Of a DNA stretch of 64,000 nt, positions 1 to 9,731 are shown in pieces (positions within the stretch are counted from its first letter, which is position 1; the number at the start of each line of letters is the position of its first letter). The notes beneath the pieces were generated by a model. That model saw nothing but the letters and a program-made list of their open reading frames with translations. It was not told the origin of the DNA and did no database searches. Source of the stretch: Ww85 sp963745765 (GTDB taxonomy: Bacteria; Desulfobacterota; Desulfobulbia; Desulfobulbales; Desulfocapsaceae). Position numbers and translations under genes: made by a program. Where the stretch lies: the NCBI GenBank assembly GCA_963745765.1, contig CAVUYQ010000003.1, positions 1 through 64,000 on the forward strand. Reading direction: 5' to 3'.

Positions 1-102
1 AACGGATCCTCCAGCTCGAGATCCAGTTAAGGATCTGGAACAATTACTATAAAATCAAAATATTGTAATTTATAGTAGGCACTAATAATATTAATTAATG
101 TA

Positions 103-130
103 TTGACATAGTGTGTATATATGATATATA
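103..130 (+). promoter_or_regulatory. Transposase promoter of IS-1, near-leaderless
   Basis: TTGACA at 103-108 is followed after 16 bp by TATATA at 125-130. Transcription should begin at about 137, only a few bases before the ATG at 141, and no Shine-Dalgarno sequence precedes that ATG. The same arrangement occurs in the other two IS1634-type elements of the window. Confidence 0.5.
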
Positions 131-140
131 TGTAGACATC

Positions 141-1808
141 ATGCATATCCACCGCGTCAAGTCAAAACAAGGCAGCAAAGTCTACGAGCAAATCCTGCTC
201 AGGGAATCATACCGCGAATCAGTTGACGGCACGTCAAAGGTAAAAAAGCGGACCCTTCTTAATCTTAGCAAATACCCTGAAAACGTCATCAAAGCTATCG
301 AACTGGCGCTGAAGCACAAAGAAGATCTTCCGGAGTTGGAAAAGCTGCTCAACTCCAAGGTGACCCAGAGACAAGGTCGTGCTGTCGGCGCCCTCTGGGT
401 CCTGCAGCGAATCAGCCAGGAAACAGGGATAGGCAAAGCCTTGGGCAAATCCCGAAACGGCCTGCTCTGTCTCTGGATGGTCATGGCCCGGTTGATTGAC
501 CAGGGATCTCGCCTAAGTGCCGTCCGTCTTGCCGATGAGCACGCGGTGTGTGAGCTCCTGGGAATCGATGATTTCAGCGAAGACGATCTGTACGAGTCCC
601 TCGACTGGCTCAGTGAGAACCAGGACCGCATAGAGAAACGATTATTCAAGCAGACCTACGCCGATACCATTCCAACCATGTATCTCTACGATGTCACATC
701 CAGTTACCTGGAGGGGGAGCAGAACGAACTGGGGAATGGGGCTATAACCGGGATAAGAAACGCGGCAAGAAACAGATCGTCATTGGTTTGCTGTGCGGTG
801 ATAATGGTTCTCCGGTGTCGGTAAGGGTGTTCAAGGGAAACACCACCGATTTACAGACCTTCTCCGCCCAGATCGAAAAGACAGCCAAAGAGTTCGGATG
901 CAGGAAGGTCACGATGGTTGGAGATCGCGGTAGATCAAGAGCGCCCAGATACAAGAACTGGGCTCAGCCGGTTTTCACTATATAACGGCAATCACGAAAC
1001 CTCAGATCAGATCGATGCTGAAAAAGGGGGTTTTCCAGCTCGGACTGTTCGATTCAGAGCTCTGCGAGATCGAAAGTGACGGCTGCAGGTATATTCTCAG
1101 ACGCAATCCTCTGCGGGCAGCCGAGATGGCGGCATCAAGAAGAGGGCGCATCGGGAGCGTCAAAACATTCGCTATGGAACAGACTCGCTATCTTTCCGAG
1201 CATCCGCGGGCAGATTCCTTCATAGCGATCAAGAAGGTATGGGAGAAGGAAAAACAGCTTGGAGTCGATAACTTTCTGGAGATTACGTGCGGTGATGATC
1301 GTATCATTAAAGTTGTTGTTGATGAGCAGTACCTATCAGAAGTGGCGGAGCTTGATGGTTGTTATGTGATAAAAACAGATCTGCCGGCGGAAGCGGCATG
1401 GAAACGATTCATAACCAATACAAGGATCTGTCTCTTGTTGAAAGCGCTTTTCGGACCATGAAGACCGGCCACCTGGAAGTTCGTCCAATTTATGTTCGCA
1501 AGGAATCCCGTACCCGGGGGCATGTTTTTGTCGTCATGCTGGCCTATATTCTTCGTCGCCGACTGGCTTCTGCCTGGAGGGAAATAGATAGCACAGTCGA
1601 AGAAGGTTTGAAACAGTTGTCGAGCCTGTGTACGGTAGAGCATGAAATAGACGGGTCACCGTCTGGTTTTCTTACTATCCCGAAACCTCGCAAGGGCATG
1701 GCCCGGTTGTTTGAGTCACTTGCAATAACACCGCCGGTCACGATGCCACGACGGAAGCGTAGTGTAGACACTAAGCGAAAGTTGTCGAGCAGAAGAAAAT
1801 TAAAATAA
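141..1808 (+). pseudogene. IS1634-family transposase, frameshifted
   Basis: The reading frame begins at ATG 141 (start MHIHRVKSKQG), matching the intact homologue at 3797, and ends at 1808. Homology to the intact copy continues through four frame changes, at about 735, 925, 980 and 1395. Recognisable blocks are YDVTSSYLEG (first catalytic Asp), GDRG (second Asp) and LVESAFRTMKTGHLEVRP (catalytic Glu). The protein resembles the intact neighbour but is clearly diverged, so this is not a recent copy of the second element. The breaks could be true decay or partly sequence error; with four of them, decay is the simpler reading. Confidence 0.8.
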
Positions 1809-1894
1809 TTACAGAACATTATCCGACCGACAAAGCCGGTCTAAGAAAGGAACATCCGTTCTAAAGACAATAACACTTTTAAGGGGTTGATGAT

Positions 1895-3423
1895 GTGCTA
1901 AAGGTAATAGTGTTGTCTATATCTACCGTTATTTGCATTCTGGCAATGTCATGGATGCTTACTATAAGGATGCCTTTTTATATGGGGGATCAAGATCCTG
2001 CCTATAGATATTTGGCAGGATTTGTGGATGTTTCATCTTTCCAAAAGACCCACTTTTACGATCACCCTGGAATACCATTTCAGGTTTTGAATGCCATTCT
2101 TGTCAGGACGACTATACACCTTTTTAGGCACAGATGATTCGATTCTGGAAGATGTAGTAATACAGCCTGAAACATATTTGGCTATAATTGGGTGGGTGCA
2201 ATTGGGATTTAGTTGCCCTCTCACTTTACTTGCTTGGAATAACCGCATTAAAAGTTCATGGATCTATTGTAGGGGCCGTCATGCTCCAGACAGGCAGTGT
2301 CCTGATATCACGGTTTATGATTTATCGTCTCGTGGGGGCTACCGATATGGCCATGCTTCTCGCATTAACATTTCTGCTGATGACTTTAATGATTTTATAC
2401 TTACAAAAAAAATCCCAAACGGTGATGCTTCAAATAAGATGGCCAATAATGTTCGGTTTATTGTTAAGTCTTATGCTTATGACTAAATTTACCGTACTGC
2501 CACTAATGATAATTCCGTTAATTATTCTGACTTCATGGAAATCAAGGATTTACTACCTGACAATTCTGCTTTTTATGTCGATCCTCCTTTTAACTGTTTT
2601 TGTTTACAATCCGGAAGTGTTCTGGAATTGGATATGGAAAGCAGTAACACGAAGTGGTGATTATGGAGGAGGAAGTGTTGGTTTTGATTTTCAAAAAAGT
2701 ATTGATAATGCGTTTAAAACGTTCAAAAGTGATCCTCTTTTTATAATTATTTTTTTTGTTCTTATCGGTATAATTATTAAGTCTGCCATTTCAGGTTATC
2801 AAAAGAGCTGGAAAGGAATATATAAAAACATGACCATTGTTTCTTTAATCGCAATTTGTTTTGCTGCACTGGGGCAGTGGCTCGTTGTCGTGAAAATGTT
2901 TCGTCAGTACTACTTGTTACCTGCATCTCTTTTACTGATGCTAGGCGTATATCTGTACTGGGCCGAATTTTATAGGTGTAATAGTACGAAAAAAAATGCA
3001 GTAAGAGTCGGAATTTCAAGTATAGTTTTTCTTATTGTTTTTCAAGTTCCACAGGTATATAGCTCAGTCTTATGGCGTAAAGATTTCAGTGATTCATGTC
3101 GGGAAATTGAGAATTATATTCGGCTTAATTATGCAAACATTCCCTTTATTACCGTAAACGCATATATAAACAAATCCCATGCTCTTCTGACCTTTCCGAA
3201 GTACTACAGTAGCCCTCCAACTGCAAAAGCTGTTATCAAGAAGATTTACCCACAAGAAATTGCACTTGACGGTAAGAATCTGTTTCTGGCCGAGATACTT
3301 GCCAAGTCTTTCCCGATAAGACCATCCTTGGCCATTGTTAAGAATGATTCTGCCCCTGAAAATACGGAAGGATTGGTGCTTGTATTCAAGGGAAAGTACA
3401 ATAGTATTTATATTTTGAATTAG
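1895..3423 (+). pseudogene. GT-C-like polytopic membrane glycosyltransferase, broken copy
   Basis: Near-identical paralogue of the intact gene at 5589-7112. Relative to that copy it has one extra base near 2112 and another near 2208, which move the frame by two, and an in-frame three-base gain in the A-run near 2405. The frame is open again from about 2190 to 3423. The start is GTG 1895, preceded by AAGGGG at 1881-1886; nearby ATGs are out of frame. The N-terminus has the hydrophobic helix plus GDQDPAYRYL loop typical of GT-C enzymes that use polyprenyl-phosphate sugars. The function is inferred only from this topology. IS-1 ends just upstream. Confidence 0.75.
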
Positions 3424-3444
3424 GGTGGCAGGGCTAAGAAACAG

Positions 3445-3513
3445 CAAGTTGCGGGAGCTTGACTTAAGCACCACAACTACTATCTGATACCAGGCCAATT
3501 GCGCATAACTTCA
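3445..3513. repeat. Conserved 69-bp block after GT-C copy 1 (partner at 10969)
   Basis: This segment, from CAAGTTGCGGGAGCTTGACT to CGCATAACTTCA, recurs with about 85 percent identity at 10969-11036, just upstream of the methyltransferase gene. In the ancestral arrangement the GT-C gene, this block and the methyltransferase were probably consecutive. It is therefore a leftover of a segmental duplication. Confidence 0.7.
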
Positions 3514-3656
3514 GGCTAGGATTCCATTTTGCTGCTCAATCCTGATACTCCAATCCTTGTACAACCTCTCGGATGAAGGAATCGAGTTCCAGTTCTTGAT
3601 CGCTATTCCTTCTCGCGTTTTCTCAATATCCGCGAGGGCTCCAAAGTGCCGTATGC
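3511..3656 (-). pseudogene. Unrecognised gene fragment cut by IS-2
   Basis: On the minus strand 47 sense codons are open from the IS border at 3656 down to a TGA at 3513-3511. The peptide includes RHFGALADIEKTREGIA and ends ...QQNGILA. I do not recognise the family. The fragment stops exactly at the terminal repeat of IS-2, so it may be the 3' end of a gene interrupted by that insertion. It may also be a chance open frame; the remaining part is not evident on the other side of the element. This entry accounts for most of the gap between the first GT-C copy and the second transposase. Confidence 0.25.
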
Positions 3657-3756
3657 AACGGATGTTCCTGCTGCCAATCAATGTAACCATTTGGAAAGAT
3701 TATTTTTTGCTGCAAAAACAGCAAGATATGGTAGCCACCAAAATGTAATTTTTATA

Positions 3757-3785
3757 TTGACATGTTTTGTACTTATAGGTATATA
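3757..3785 (+). promoter_or_regulatory. Transposase promoter of IS-2, near-leaderless
   Basis: TTGACA (3757-3762), 17-bp spacer, TATATA (3780-3785). The expected transcription start at about 3792 is 5 bases before the ATG at 3797, leaving no room for a ribosome-binding site, and none is seen. Confidence 0.55.
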
Positions 3786-3796
3786 TGGTAGTCATC

Positions 3797-5461
3797 ATGT
3801 ATATCGAACGAGTCAGATACAAAAGAGGCGCGAAAACCTACGAGCAGATCCTGCTCAGAGAGTCCTATCGTGAACCGGGCACCAAACGTTCGGCTGTCAA
3901 AAAACGCACCTTGCTCAATCTGACCAAGTACCAGCCGAAAATTATACAAGCGATCGAACTGGCACTCAAACACAAAGAAGACCTCTCGGTACTGACCTCG
4001 CTTAAAGAAGTCAGCATGCAGCAGGGCCAGAGCGTCGGAGGCGTCTTCGCCTTGGTTCAGGTGGCAAGGCGCCTCGGGATCGAAAAGGCTCTTGGCACTC
4101 ACCAGAACGGCAAACTGGCTCTTTGGCAGGTGATTGCGCGAGCACTCTTTCAGGGCTCACGGCTTTCAGCAGTGCGGGAGGCGAAATCACATGCCGCTGC
4201 CCAGATCCTTGGGTTTAAAGAAGGCTTTTGCGAGGACCAGCTGTACGAGAACCTGACCTGGCTCACAGAAAATCAGGAGGCCATCGAAAACCGGCTGTTT
4301 AAGATTCGCCGGGGCGATATGCCACCTCAGCTTTTTCTCTACGACGTTACCTCCAGCTATCTGGAAGGCGATCACAACGTGCTTGCCGACTGGGGTTACA
4401 ACCGGGACAAGAAGCGCGGTAAAAAGCAAATCGTCATCGGGCTTTTGTGTGACGAAAGCGGAGAGCCGGTCTCGATCCAGGTGTTTGTCGGCAACACCGG
4501 CGATCTTGAGACGTTCAGCGATCAGGTCCACAAGGTGGCCGAGCGTTTTGGCTGTCGCCGGGTGAGCTTCGTCGGCGACCGGGGCATGATCAAGAGCGCC
4601 CAGATCGAGGATCTTGCCGCTGCCGGGTTCCATTACATCACGGCCATTACCAAAGCGCAGATCCGCTCGATGATCCAAAAAGGAGTCTTTCAGCTGGGCC
4701 TGTTCGAGGAGCAGCTGTGTGAAGTTATCGATGGCGAGGTGCGCTACGTGCTGCGGCGCAATCCGGTGCGGGCAGAAGAGATGAAGGCCACGCGGTCCGG
4801 CAAGCTGGCCACGCTCATGGCGCTGGCCGAAGCCCAGAATCGTTACCTTGCCGAGCACCCGCGGGCCGATCAGCACGTCGCCTGGAAAAAGGTATCGGAG
4901 AAAGAAAGCCGCCTGGGGTTAGATTCGCTGGTGACCGTTACAGCCGCCGACCGGCGAATCCAGGTAACGGTGGACACCGAGTATATGGCCGAGATCGCCC
5001 AACTCGACGGTTGTTATGCGCTAAAAACCGATCTGCCGGCAAAAGCCGTAGACGCGAAGGCGGTACACGCCCGCTACAAAGATCTGACCATGGTGGAAAC
5101 CGCGTTCAGAACGAGCAAGACGAATCATCTTGAGGTTCGGCCGGTGTTTGTTCGCACGGAAGTCAGTACCCGGGGCCATGTGCTGGTGGTAATGCTGGCC
5201 TATATGTTAGTGCGGGAACTTAAGCGCGCTTGGAAAGACTTTGACCTGACCGTCAAAGAAGGCCTTGGCGAGCTCAATCGGATCTGCGTCATGGAGCTAT
5301 CGGTGGCCAGCATGGATGCCGTTATGCGCCTGCCAGAGCCCTCGCCGGTGGCCAAACAATTGCTGAACGCATTGCAGGTGAACCTGCCGCCGGCCTTACC
5401 CAAATCAAGGGTCGTGGTAGACACAAAGAAAAAACTGCCGTCACGCCGTAAAAACGTTTAA
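3797..5461 (+). CDS. IS1634-family transposase
   Basis: Intact DDE transposase of 554 residues that would catalyse cut-and-paste movement of IS-2. The start at ATG 3797 (MYIERVRYKRG) is chosen because it aligns with the start of the broken homologue at 141 and sits just after the promoter; an upstream in-frame ATG at 3785 lies inside the -10 element. Catalytic candidates are Asp 183 in YDVTSS, Asp 261 in GDRGMI and Glu 434 in MVETAFRTSKTNHLEVRP. The region between holds a beta-strand-rich insertion, as usual in IS4/IS1634 transposases. The C-terminus is basic (KKKLPSRRK). Base composition is more GC-rich than the flanking GT-C genes, consistent with separate origin. Confidence 0.9.
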   Translation: MYIERVRYKRGAKTYEQILLRESYREPGTKRSAVKKRTLLNLTKYQPKIIQAIELALKHKEDLSVLTSLKEVSMQQGQSVGGVFALVQVARRLGIEKALGTHQNGKLALWQVIARALFQGSRLSAVREAKSHAAAQILGFKEGFCEDQLYENLTWLTENQEAIENRLFKIRRGDMPPQLFLYDVTSSYLEGDHNVLADWGYNRDKKRGKKQIVIGLLCDESGEPVSIQVFVGNTGDLETFSDQVHKVAERFGCRRVSFVGDRGMIKSAQIEDLAAAGFHYITAITKAQIRSMIQKGVFQLGLFEEQLCEVIDGEVRYVLRRNPVRAEEMKATRSGKLATLMALAEAQNRYLAEHPRADQHVAWKKVSEKESRLGLDSLVTVTAADRRIQVTVDTEYMAEIAQLDGCYALKTDLPAKAVDAKAVHARYKDLTMVETAFRTSKTNHLEVRPVFVRTEVSTRGHVLVVMLAYMLVRELKRAWKDFDLTVKEGLGELNRICVMELSVASMDAVMRLPEPSPVAKQLLNALQVNLPPALPKSRVVVDTKKKLPSRRKNV

Positions 5462-5588
5462 TTTAAGCCGGTTAATACCACTTGCACGACTTTGAAAAAA
5501 GGGAACATCCGTTTGAATTGCAAATTATTGATCGTAATTTCATGGTTTATACTTCTAAAAACAATAACACTTTTAAGGGGTTGATGAT

Positions 5589-7112
5589 GTGCTAAAGGTA
5601 ATAGTGTTGTCTATATCTACCGTTATTTGCATTCTGGCAATGTCATGGATGCTTACTATAAGGATGCCTTTTTATATGGGGGATCAGGATCCTGCCTATA
5701 GATATTTGGCAGGATTTGTGGATGTTTCATCTCTCCAAAAGACCCACATTTACCAACACCCCGGAATACCATTTCAGGTTTTGGGTGCCATTCTTGTCAG
5801 GACGACATACACCTTTTTAGGCACAGGTGATTCGATTCTGGAAGATGTAGTAATACAGCCTGAAACATATTTGGCTATAATTGGGTGGGTGCAATTGGGA
5901 TTAGTTGCCCTCTCACTTTACTTGCTTGGAATAACCGCATTAAGAGTTCATGGATCTATTGTAGGGGCCGTCATGCTCCAGACAGGCAGTGTCCTGGTAT
6001 CACGGTTTATGATTTATCGTCTCGTGGGGGCTACCGATATGGCCATGCTTCTCGCATTAACATTTCTGCTGATGACTTTAATGATTTTATACTTACAAAA
6101 ATCCCAAACTGAGATGCTTCAATTAAGATGGCCATTAATATTCGGTTTATTGTTAAGTCTTATGCTTATGACTAAATTTACCGTACTGCCACTAATGATA
6201 ATTCCGTTAATTATTCTGACTTCCTGGAAATCAAGGATCTACTACCTGGCAATCTTGTTTTTTACGTCGATCCTCCTTTTAGCTGTTTTTGTTTACAATC
6301 TGGACGTGTTCTGGAATTGGATATGGCAAGCAGTAATACGAAGTGGTGAGTATGGAGAAGGAAGTGCTGGTTTGGATTTTCAAAAAAGTATTAATAACGC
6401 GTTTAGAACATTCAAAAGTGATCCTCTTTTTATAATTCTTTTTTTTGTTCTTGTCGGCATAATTATCAAGTCTGCCATTTCAGGTTATCAAAAGGGCTGG
6501 AAAGGATTATATAAAAACATGACCATTGTTTCTTTAATTGCAATTTGTTTTGCTGCATTGGGGCAGTGGCTCGTTGTCGTGAAAATGTTTCGTCAGTACT
6601 ACTTGTTACCTGCATCTCTTTTATTGATACTAGGCGTATATTTGTACTGGGCGGAATTTTACAGGTGTAATAGTACGAAAAAAAATGCATTACGAGTCGG
6701 AATCTCGAGTATAGCCTTTCTTATTGTTTTTCAAGTTCCACAGGTATATAGCTCGGTCTTATGGCGTAAAGATTTCAGTGATTCATGTCGGGAAATTGAG
6801 AATTATATTCAGGACAATTATGCAAACATTCCCTTTATTACCGTAAACGCAGATATTAACAAGTCCCATGCTTTTTTGAACTTTCCGACGTACTACAGCA
6901 GCCCTCCAACTGCAAAAGCTGTTATTAAGAAGATTTACCCACAAGAAATTGCACTTGACGGCAAGAATCTGTTCCTGGCCGAGATACTTGCCAAGTCTTT
7001 CCCGACAAGACCATCCCTGGCCATTGTTAAGAATGATTCTGCCCCTGAAAAGACGGAAGGATTGGTGCTTGTATTCAAGGGAAAGTACCATAGTATTTAT
7101 ATTTTGAATTAG
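5589..7112 (+). CDS. GT-C-like polytopic membrane glycosyltransferase (intact copy)
   Basis: Integral membrane protein of 507 residues with about 10-12 hydrophobic segments and a soluble C-terminal domain of about 120 residues. The first periplasmic loop has MGDQDPAYRYL, the acidic motif position used by GT-C enzymes such as PMT/ArnT relatives, which move a sugar from a polyprenyl-phosphate donor outside the inner membrane. The donor and acceptor cannot be read from sequence. The start is GTG 5589, with AAGGGG eight bases upstream; the ATGs just before it are out of frame. It is about 95 percent identical to the broken copy at 1895. IS-2 ends upstream, and a 143-bp repeat begins 14 bp after the stop codon. 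Confidence 0.75.
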   Translation: MLKVIVLSISTVICILAMSWMLTIRMPFYMGDQDPAYRYLAGFVDVSSLQKTHIYQHPGIPFQVLGAILVRTTYTFLGTGDSILEDVVIQPETYLAIIGWVQLGLVALSLYLLGITALRVHGSIVGAVMLQTGSVLVSRFMIYRLVGATDMAMLLALTFLLMTLMILYLQKSQTEMLQLRWPLIFGLLLSLMLMTKFTVLPLMIIPLIILTSWKSRIYYLAILFFTSILLLAVFVYNLDVFWNWIWQAVIRSGEYGEGSAGLDFQKSINNAFRTFKSDPLFIILFFVLVGIIIKSAISGYQKGWKGLYKNMTIVSLIAICFAALGQWLVVVKMFRQYYLLPASLLLILGVYLYWAEFYRCNSTKKNALRVGISSIAFLIVFQVPQVYSSVLWRKDFSDSCREIENYIQDNYANIPFITVNADINKSHAFLNFPTYYSSPPTAKAVIKKIYPQEIALDGKNLFLAEILAKSFPTRPSLAIVKNDSAPEKTEGLVLVFKGKYHSIYILN

Positions 7113-7125
7113 GGTGGCGGAGCTA

Positions 7126-7268
7126 GGAGCCTGTCGGATTATGCCCTTTTTCCCCATCTCTGCGTTATTTTCTGAAAATCAATGCTCGCAATATTAGGTA
7201 TATGGCTCCGCTTGATTTTCTTAAAATGCCTCGACCTGAGAAAAAATTGTTATAATCCGACAGGCTCC
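7126..7268. repeat. 143-bp palindromic MITE-like element, copy A1
   Basis: Terminal inverted repeats GGAGCCTGTCGGATTAT (left) and ATAATCCGACAGGCTCC (right) are perfectly complementary, and the interior is an imperfect palindrome with GAAAATCAA and TTGATTTTC arms around a central loop. The left flank is TA (7124-7125); the right flank is TG, one base off a TA duplication. The broken gene copy 1 shows the empty target as GCTAAG at the equivalent place. Same length as copies A2, B1 and B2. Confidence 0.85.
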
Positions 7269-7530
7269 TGATATGGTTGTCATTGTCAAGAAGGAAAGAC
7301 TCATCCCTTACCTTTTTTTAGGTTCTTTGTTGTTTTTGTATTTCAGGGCAGAAACAGAGACGGGATCCTGTGGCGACGTTTGATCAGGAGTTTCCGAGAT
7401 AAACTGCTTCGCGTCGCGAATCCCTTTTCATAACAGCCACTTGCGTAATCCCGCCGCGTAAGACCCTCCGTCAAGTTTAGAAATTCCCTCAGAAAACCTC
7501 AATTTTATTGGGTTTAACGCATATTTATTC

Positions 7531-7559
7531 TTGACACGTAAGACCCTACTGTTTAGTAT
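7531..7559 (+). promoter_or_regulatory. Transposase promoter of IS-3, leaderless
   Basis: TTGACA (7531-7536), 17-bp spacer, TAGTAT (7554-7559). The predicted start of transcription falls on or next to the ATG at 7566. One GTAAGACCC copy (7538-7546) lies in the spacer, where a bound protein could block transcription. Confidence 0.5.
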
Positions 7560-7565
7560 GCGCGC

Positions 7566-9290
7566 ATGGCGCACTTTCACGTAAAAACGAAAAAAGGAAG
7601 ACCCTACCTCTATGTCCGAGAGATTGCCAGGGTCGACGGTAGGCCCAAAGTTATTTCGCAGATCTATATCGGGTCTCCGGAGAAGGTAGCCAATTTGCTT
7701 GGCGGCAAAGAGGCTGAGACTCTGAGCTTAAAGGTAGAAGAATTCGGCGCTCTCTGGCTGGCGCATCAGATTGATCGGGATATTGATCTTTGCAGCATCG
7801 TCGACAACGTTGTTTCCAAGGCCAAAAGAGAAACGGGGCCTTCGGTGGGTGAGTATTTTCTTTATTGCGTGCTTAACCGGATGGTGCAGGCCGTCAGTAA
7901 AAACAAGCTCGCCGACTGGTATCGGAAAACCGCCATCCAGCACATCCGGCCAATTGACCTGGATGAACTTACCAGCAAACGCTACTGGGAGAAATGGGAG
8001 CGTGTCAGTGAAACTGATCTGCAAGCCATTGCCCGTTTATTCTTTGAGCGTATCTGGCAGGCTGAGTCGCCGGCTGCCGATTGTCTGCTCTTCGACACCA
8101 CCAATTATTACACCTATATGGCCAGCCAGACCGAATCGAAGCTGGCTCAACGAGGGAAGAACAAGGCCGGCAAACACCATCTGCGCCAGATTGGTCTGGG
8201 ACTTCTGGTTTCACGGGACTCCAGGCTTCCTTTGCATTACAGTGTCTATCCCGGCAATATCCATGACAGCAAGCATTTTGAAGCGATCATGGATGAAATG
8301 TTCGGCATTGTCTGCGGCCTGAACAAAACCAAGGAGCGGCTGACCGTGGTCATCGACAAGGGCATGAACGCCGATGACAATTATGCCTGGATTGACGATC
8401 ACGCCCGGATGCATTTTATTACCACCTACTCGACCTATTTTTCCCGGGAACTGGCGGCGACACCTCTGGATCGTTTTGAATGTGCCGATACAGCGGAAAA
8501 CCGTCGTCTGCTGGATCAGGGCAAGGATGCGGATTGCTTGCTAGCATATCGAACAAAGGGAGAATACTGGGGCAAAGAGCGAGCCGTGGTCGTCACCTAT
8601 ACTCCATCATCTGCCCGCAAGCAGGCCTATACCTTTAACGATAAGCTGGAGTCCATGCGCCAGGAGTTGTTGGCAATGCGCGCGAAAGTACGAGACAATG
8701 CCCCGCACTGGCGAAAAGAGGATGTGGTTCGCGAGCGTTATATTCGTTTTTGTGAACAAATACATATGGCACCGCAACTCTTTGAACTGAAATTCGACCA
8801 GTCTCCCGATGGGCTGTCGATGAGTTTTAAAAAAGATGCTTATCTGGTAAGCCGAAAACAGGCTATGTTCGGCAAAAACATTATTATTACCGATAATACG
8901 GATTGGTTGACCGGCGATATTCTTGAAGCAAATCTTGCCCGCTGGCAGGTTGAGGATCGATTCCGTCTCAGCAAGAATGACGATCTGGTGGGAACAAGCC
9001 CAGTCCGACATTGGACGGACAGCAAAATCAGGTGCCATCTCTTCACCTGTGTTGTCGCCATGACCTATTTGCGGCGGATAGAATTGAAGATGGAGGCTGC
9101 TGGGCGAAAACGCTCTGTTGAGGAGATTATGGACGACATGCGGGACCTACACTATGTACTGAGCGTAAAAAAGGGTAGCCGCACACCTGTGCGCCGGATC
9201 GAGACTCCGAGTAAGACCCAGAGTGAAGTCCTATCGGCCTTCGGCTACCACGTGGACGAGAGTGGGGTCTTACAGGGGGCTGCGGACTAA
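7566..9290 (+). CDS. IS1634-family transposase
   Basis: Intact transposase of 574 residues. The N-terminus (KKGRPYLYVREIARVDGRPK) and the following QIYIGSPE are typical of IS1634-type transposases. Catalytic-core motifs are LLFDTTNYYTY (first Asp), VVIDKGM (second Asp) and LARWQVEDRFRLSKNDDL (Glu region), followed by ATYLRRIE-like C-terminal helices (here MTYLRRIELKM). The sequence is not closely related to the other two transposases of the window. The gene fills IS-3 and is undisturbed, so the element may still be active. Confidence 0.9.
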   Translation: MAHFHVKTKKGRPYLYVREIARVDGRPKVISQIYIGSPEKVANLLGGKEAETLSLKVEEFGALWLAHQIDRDIDLCSIVDNVVSKAKRETGPSVGEYFLYCVLNRMVQAVSKNKLADWYRKTAIQHIRPIDLDELTSKRYWEKWERVSETDLQAIARLFFERIWQAESPAADCLLFDTTNYYTYMASQTESKLAQRGKNKAGKHHLRQIGLGLLVSRDSRLPLHYSVYPGNIHDSKHFEAIMDEMFGIVCGLNKTKERLTVVIDKGMNADDNYAWIDDHARMHFITTYSTYFSRELAATPLDRFECADTAENRRLLDQGKDADCLLAYRTKGEYWGKERAVVVTYTPSSARKQAYTFNDKLESMRQELLAMRAKVRDNAPHWRKEDVVRERYIRFCEQIHMAPQLFELKFDQSPDGLSMSFKKDAYLVSRKQAMFGKNIIITDNTDWLTGDILEANLARWQVEDRFRLSKNDDLVGTSPVRHWTDSKIRCHLFTCVVAMTYLRRIELKMEAAGRKRSVEEIMDDMRDLHYVLSVKKGSRTPVRRIETPSKTQSEVLSAFGYHVDESGVLQGAAD

Positions 9291-9353
9291 ATCCTTATCC
9301 ATCAAGGGTTTGCGGCCCGCCGCGTCGTTTATCTCCGAAACTCCTGTTGATCA

Positions 9354-9731
9354 CTCTGATATGCGCGGGTTGGGTACCGCATGACTTGGCTGCGTCGCGG
9401 AGCTGCCTCTCTCTAGGGTCTGAAGTTCGGCCAAAGCCTTATTCGAATAGGAGCCACGAGGGTTCTCCTGAACGTGATCGCGTCTCTGTCTCCAACCTGA
9501 AACTTATGTATTCTTTTCGTGCTCACCTCCTGCAGAAGAGATACAAGCTCTTGTCAGATTTTGAAGATAATTTTGTTCGTTAGCTTAATTAGTTGCCGCT
9601 ACTTCGGAGGTAGCTGGCGATTCTGTTGTTGCGAGAATGGGCCATCTAAAAAAGCTCGTCGGAGCAGCAGCAGGACCGCCAGCGCATTTGAAATCAGAAG
9701 TGATCTGGTTATCATTCGATATTTTCATAAT
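9354..9731. other. Non-coding stretch between IS-3 and the IS110 transposase
   Basis: No convincing gene: the short open frames here have no family signature and no ribosome-binding site. The stretch lies 3' of the IS110-family transposase (minus strand). In IS1111-type members the long non-coding end that encodes the guide ('bridge') RNA lies on this side of the gene, so this is one of two places to look for it. I cannot identify its ends from the sequence. Confidence 0.3.

Larger units (their letters stand above)
1..1860 (+). mobile_element. IS1634-family insertion sequence, decayed copy (IS-1)
   Basis: The right end carries GGAACATCCGTT (1849-1860), the exact inverse complement of the left end of the second element (3657-3668). 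The first 12 bases of the window, AACGGATCCTCC, match that left terminal repeat at 10 of 12 positions, so the window appears to begin exactly at the left end. The implied length, about 1,860 bp, agrees with the 1,857 bp of the intact relative. The internal transposase gene is broken in several places, so the copy is probably immobile. Its right end lies about 35 bp upstream of the first GT-C-like gene copy. Confidence 0.75.
3657..5513 (+). mobile_element. IS1634-family insertion sequence, intact (IS-2)
   Basis: Perfect 12-bp terminal inverted repeats: AACGGATGTTCC at 3657-3668 and GGAACATCCGTT at 5502-5513. Length 1,857 bp with one transposase gene filling most of it. No short target duplication is visible next to the ends; members of this family are known to make long and variable duplications, so this is not evidence against the boundaries. 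Its right end lies 75 bp upstream of the intact GT-C-like gene. Confidence 0.85.
7381..9353 (+). mobile_element. IS1634-family insertion sequence, distinct type (IS-3)
   Basis: Left end TGATCAGGAGTTTCCGAGAT (7381 on) and right end GTTTATCTCCGAAACTCCTG (9327 on) form an inverted repeat of about 24-27 bp with a few mismatches. The element is about 1,973 bp. A 9-bp motif GTAAGACCC occurs at 7458-7466 and 7538-7546, and inverted (GGGTCTTAC) at 9265-9273 inside the 3' end of the gene; it may be a transposase-binding site. The stretch 7269-7565 holds only this left end and no gene. Confidence 0.75.

Noticed and set aside
1..25. BamHI and XhoI sites in the first bases suggesting cloning vector sequence
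   Set aside because: The first 12 bases match the IS terminal repeat at 10 of 12 positions, and what follows is normal IS sequence.
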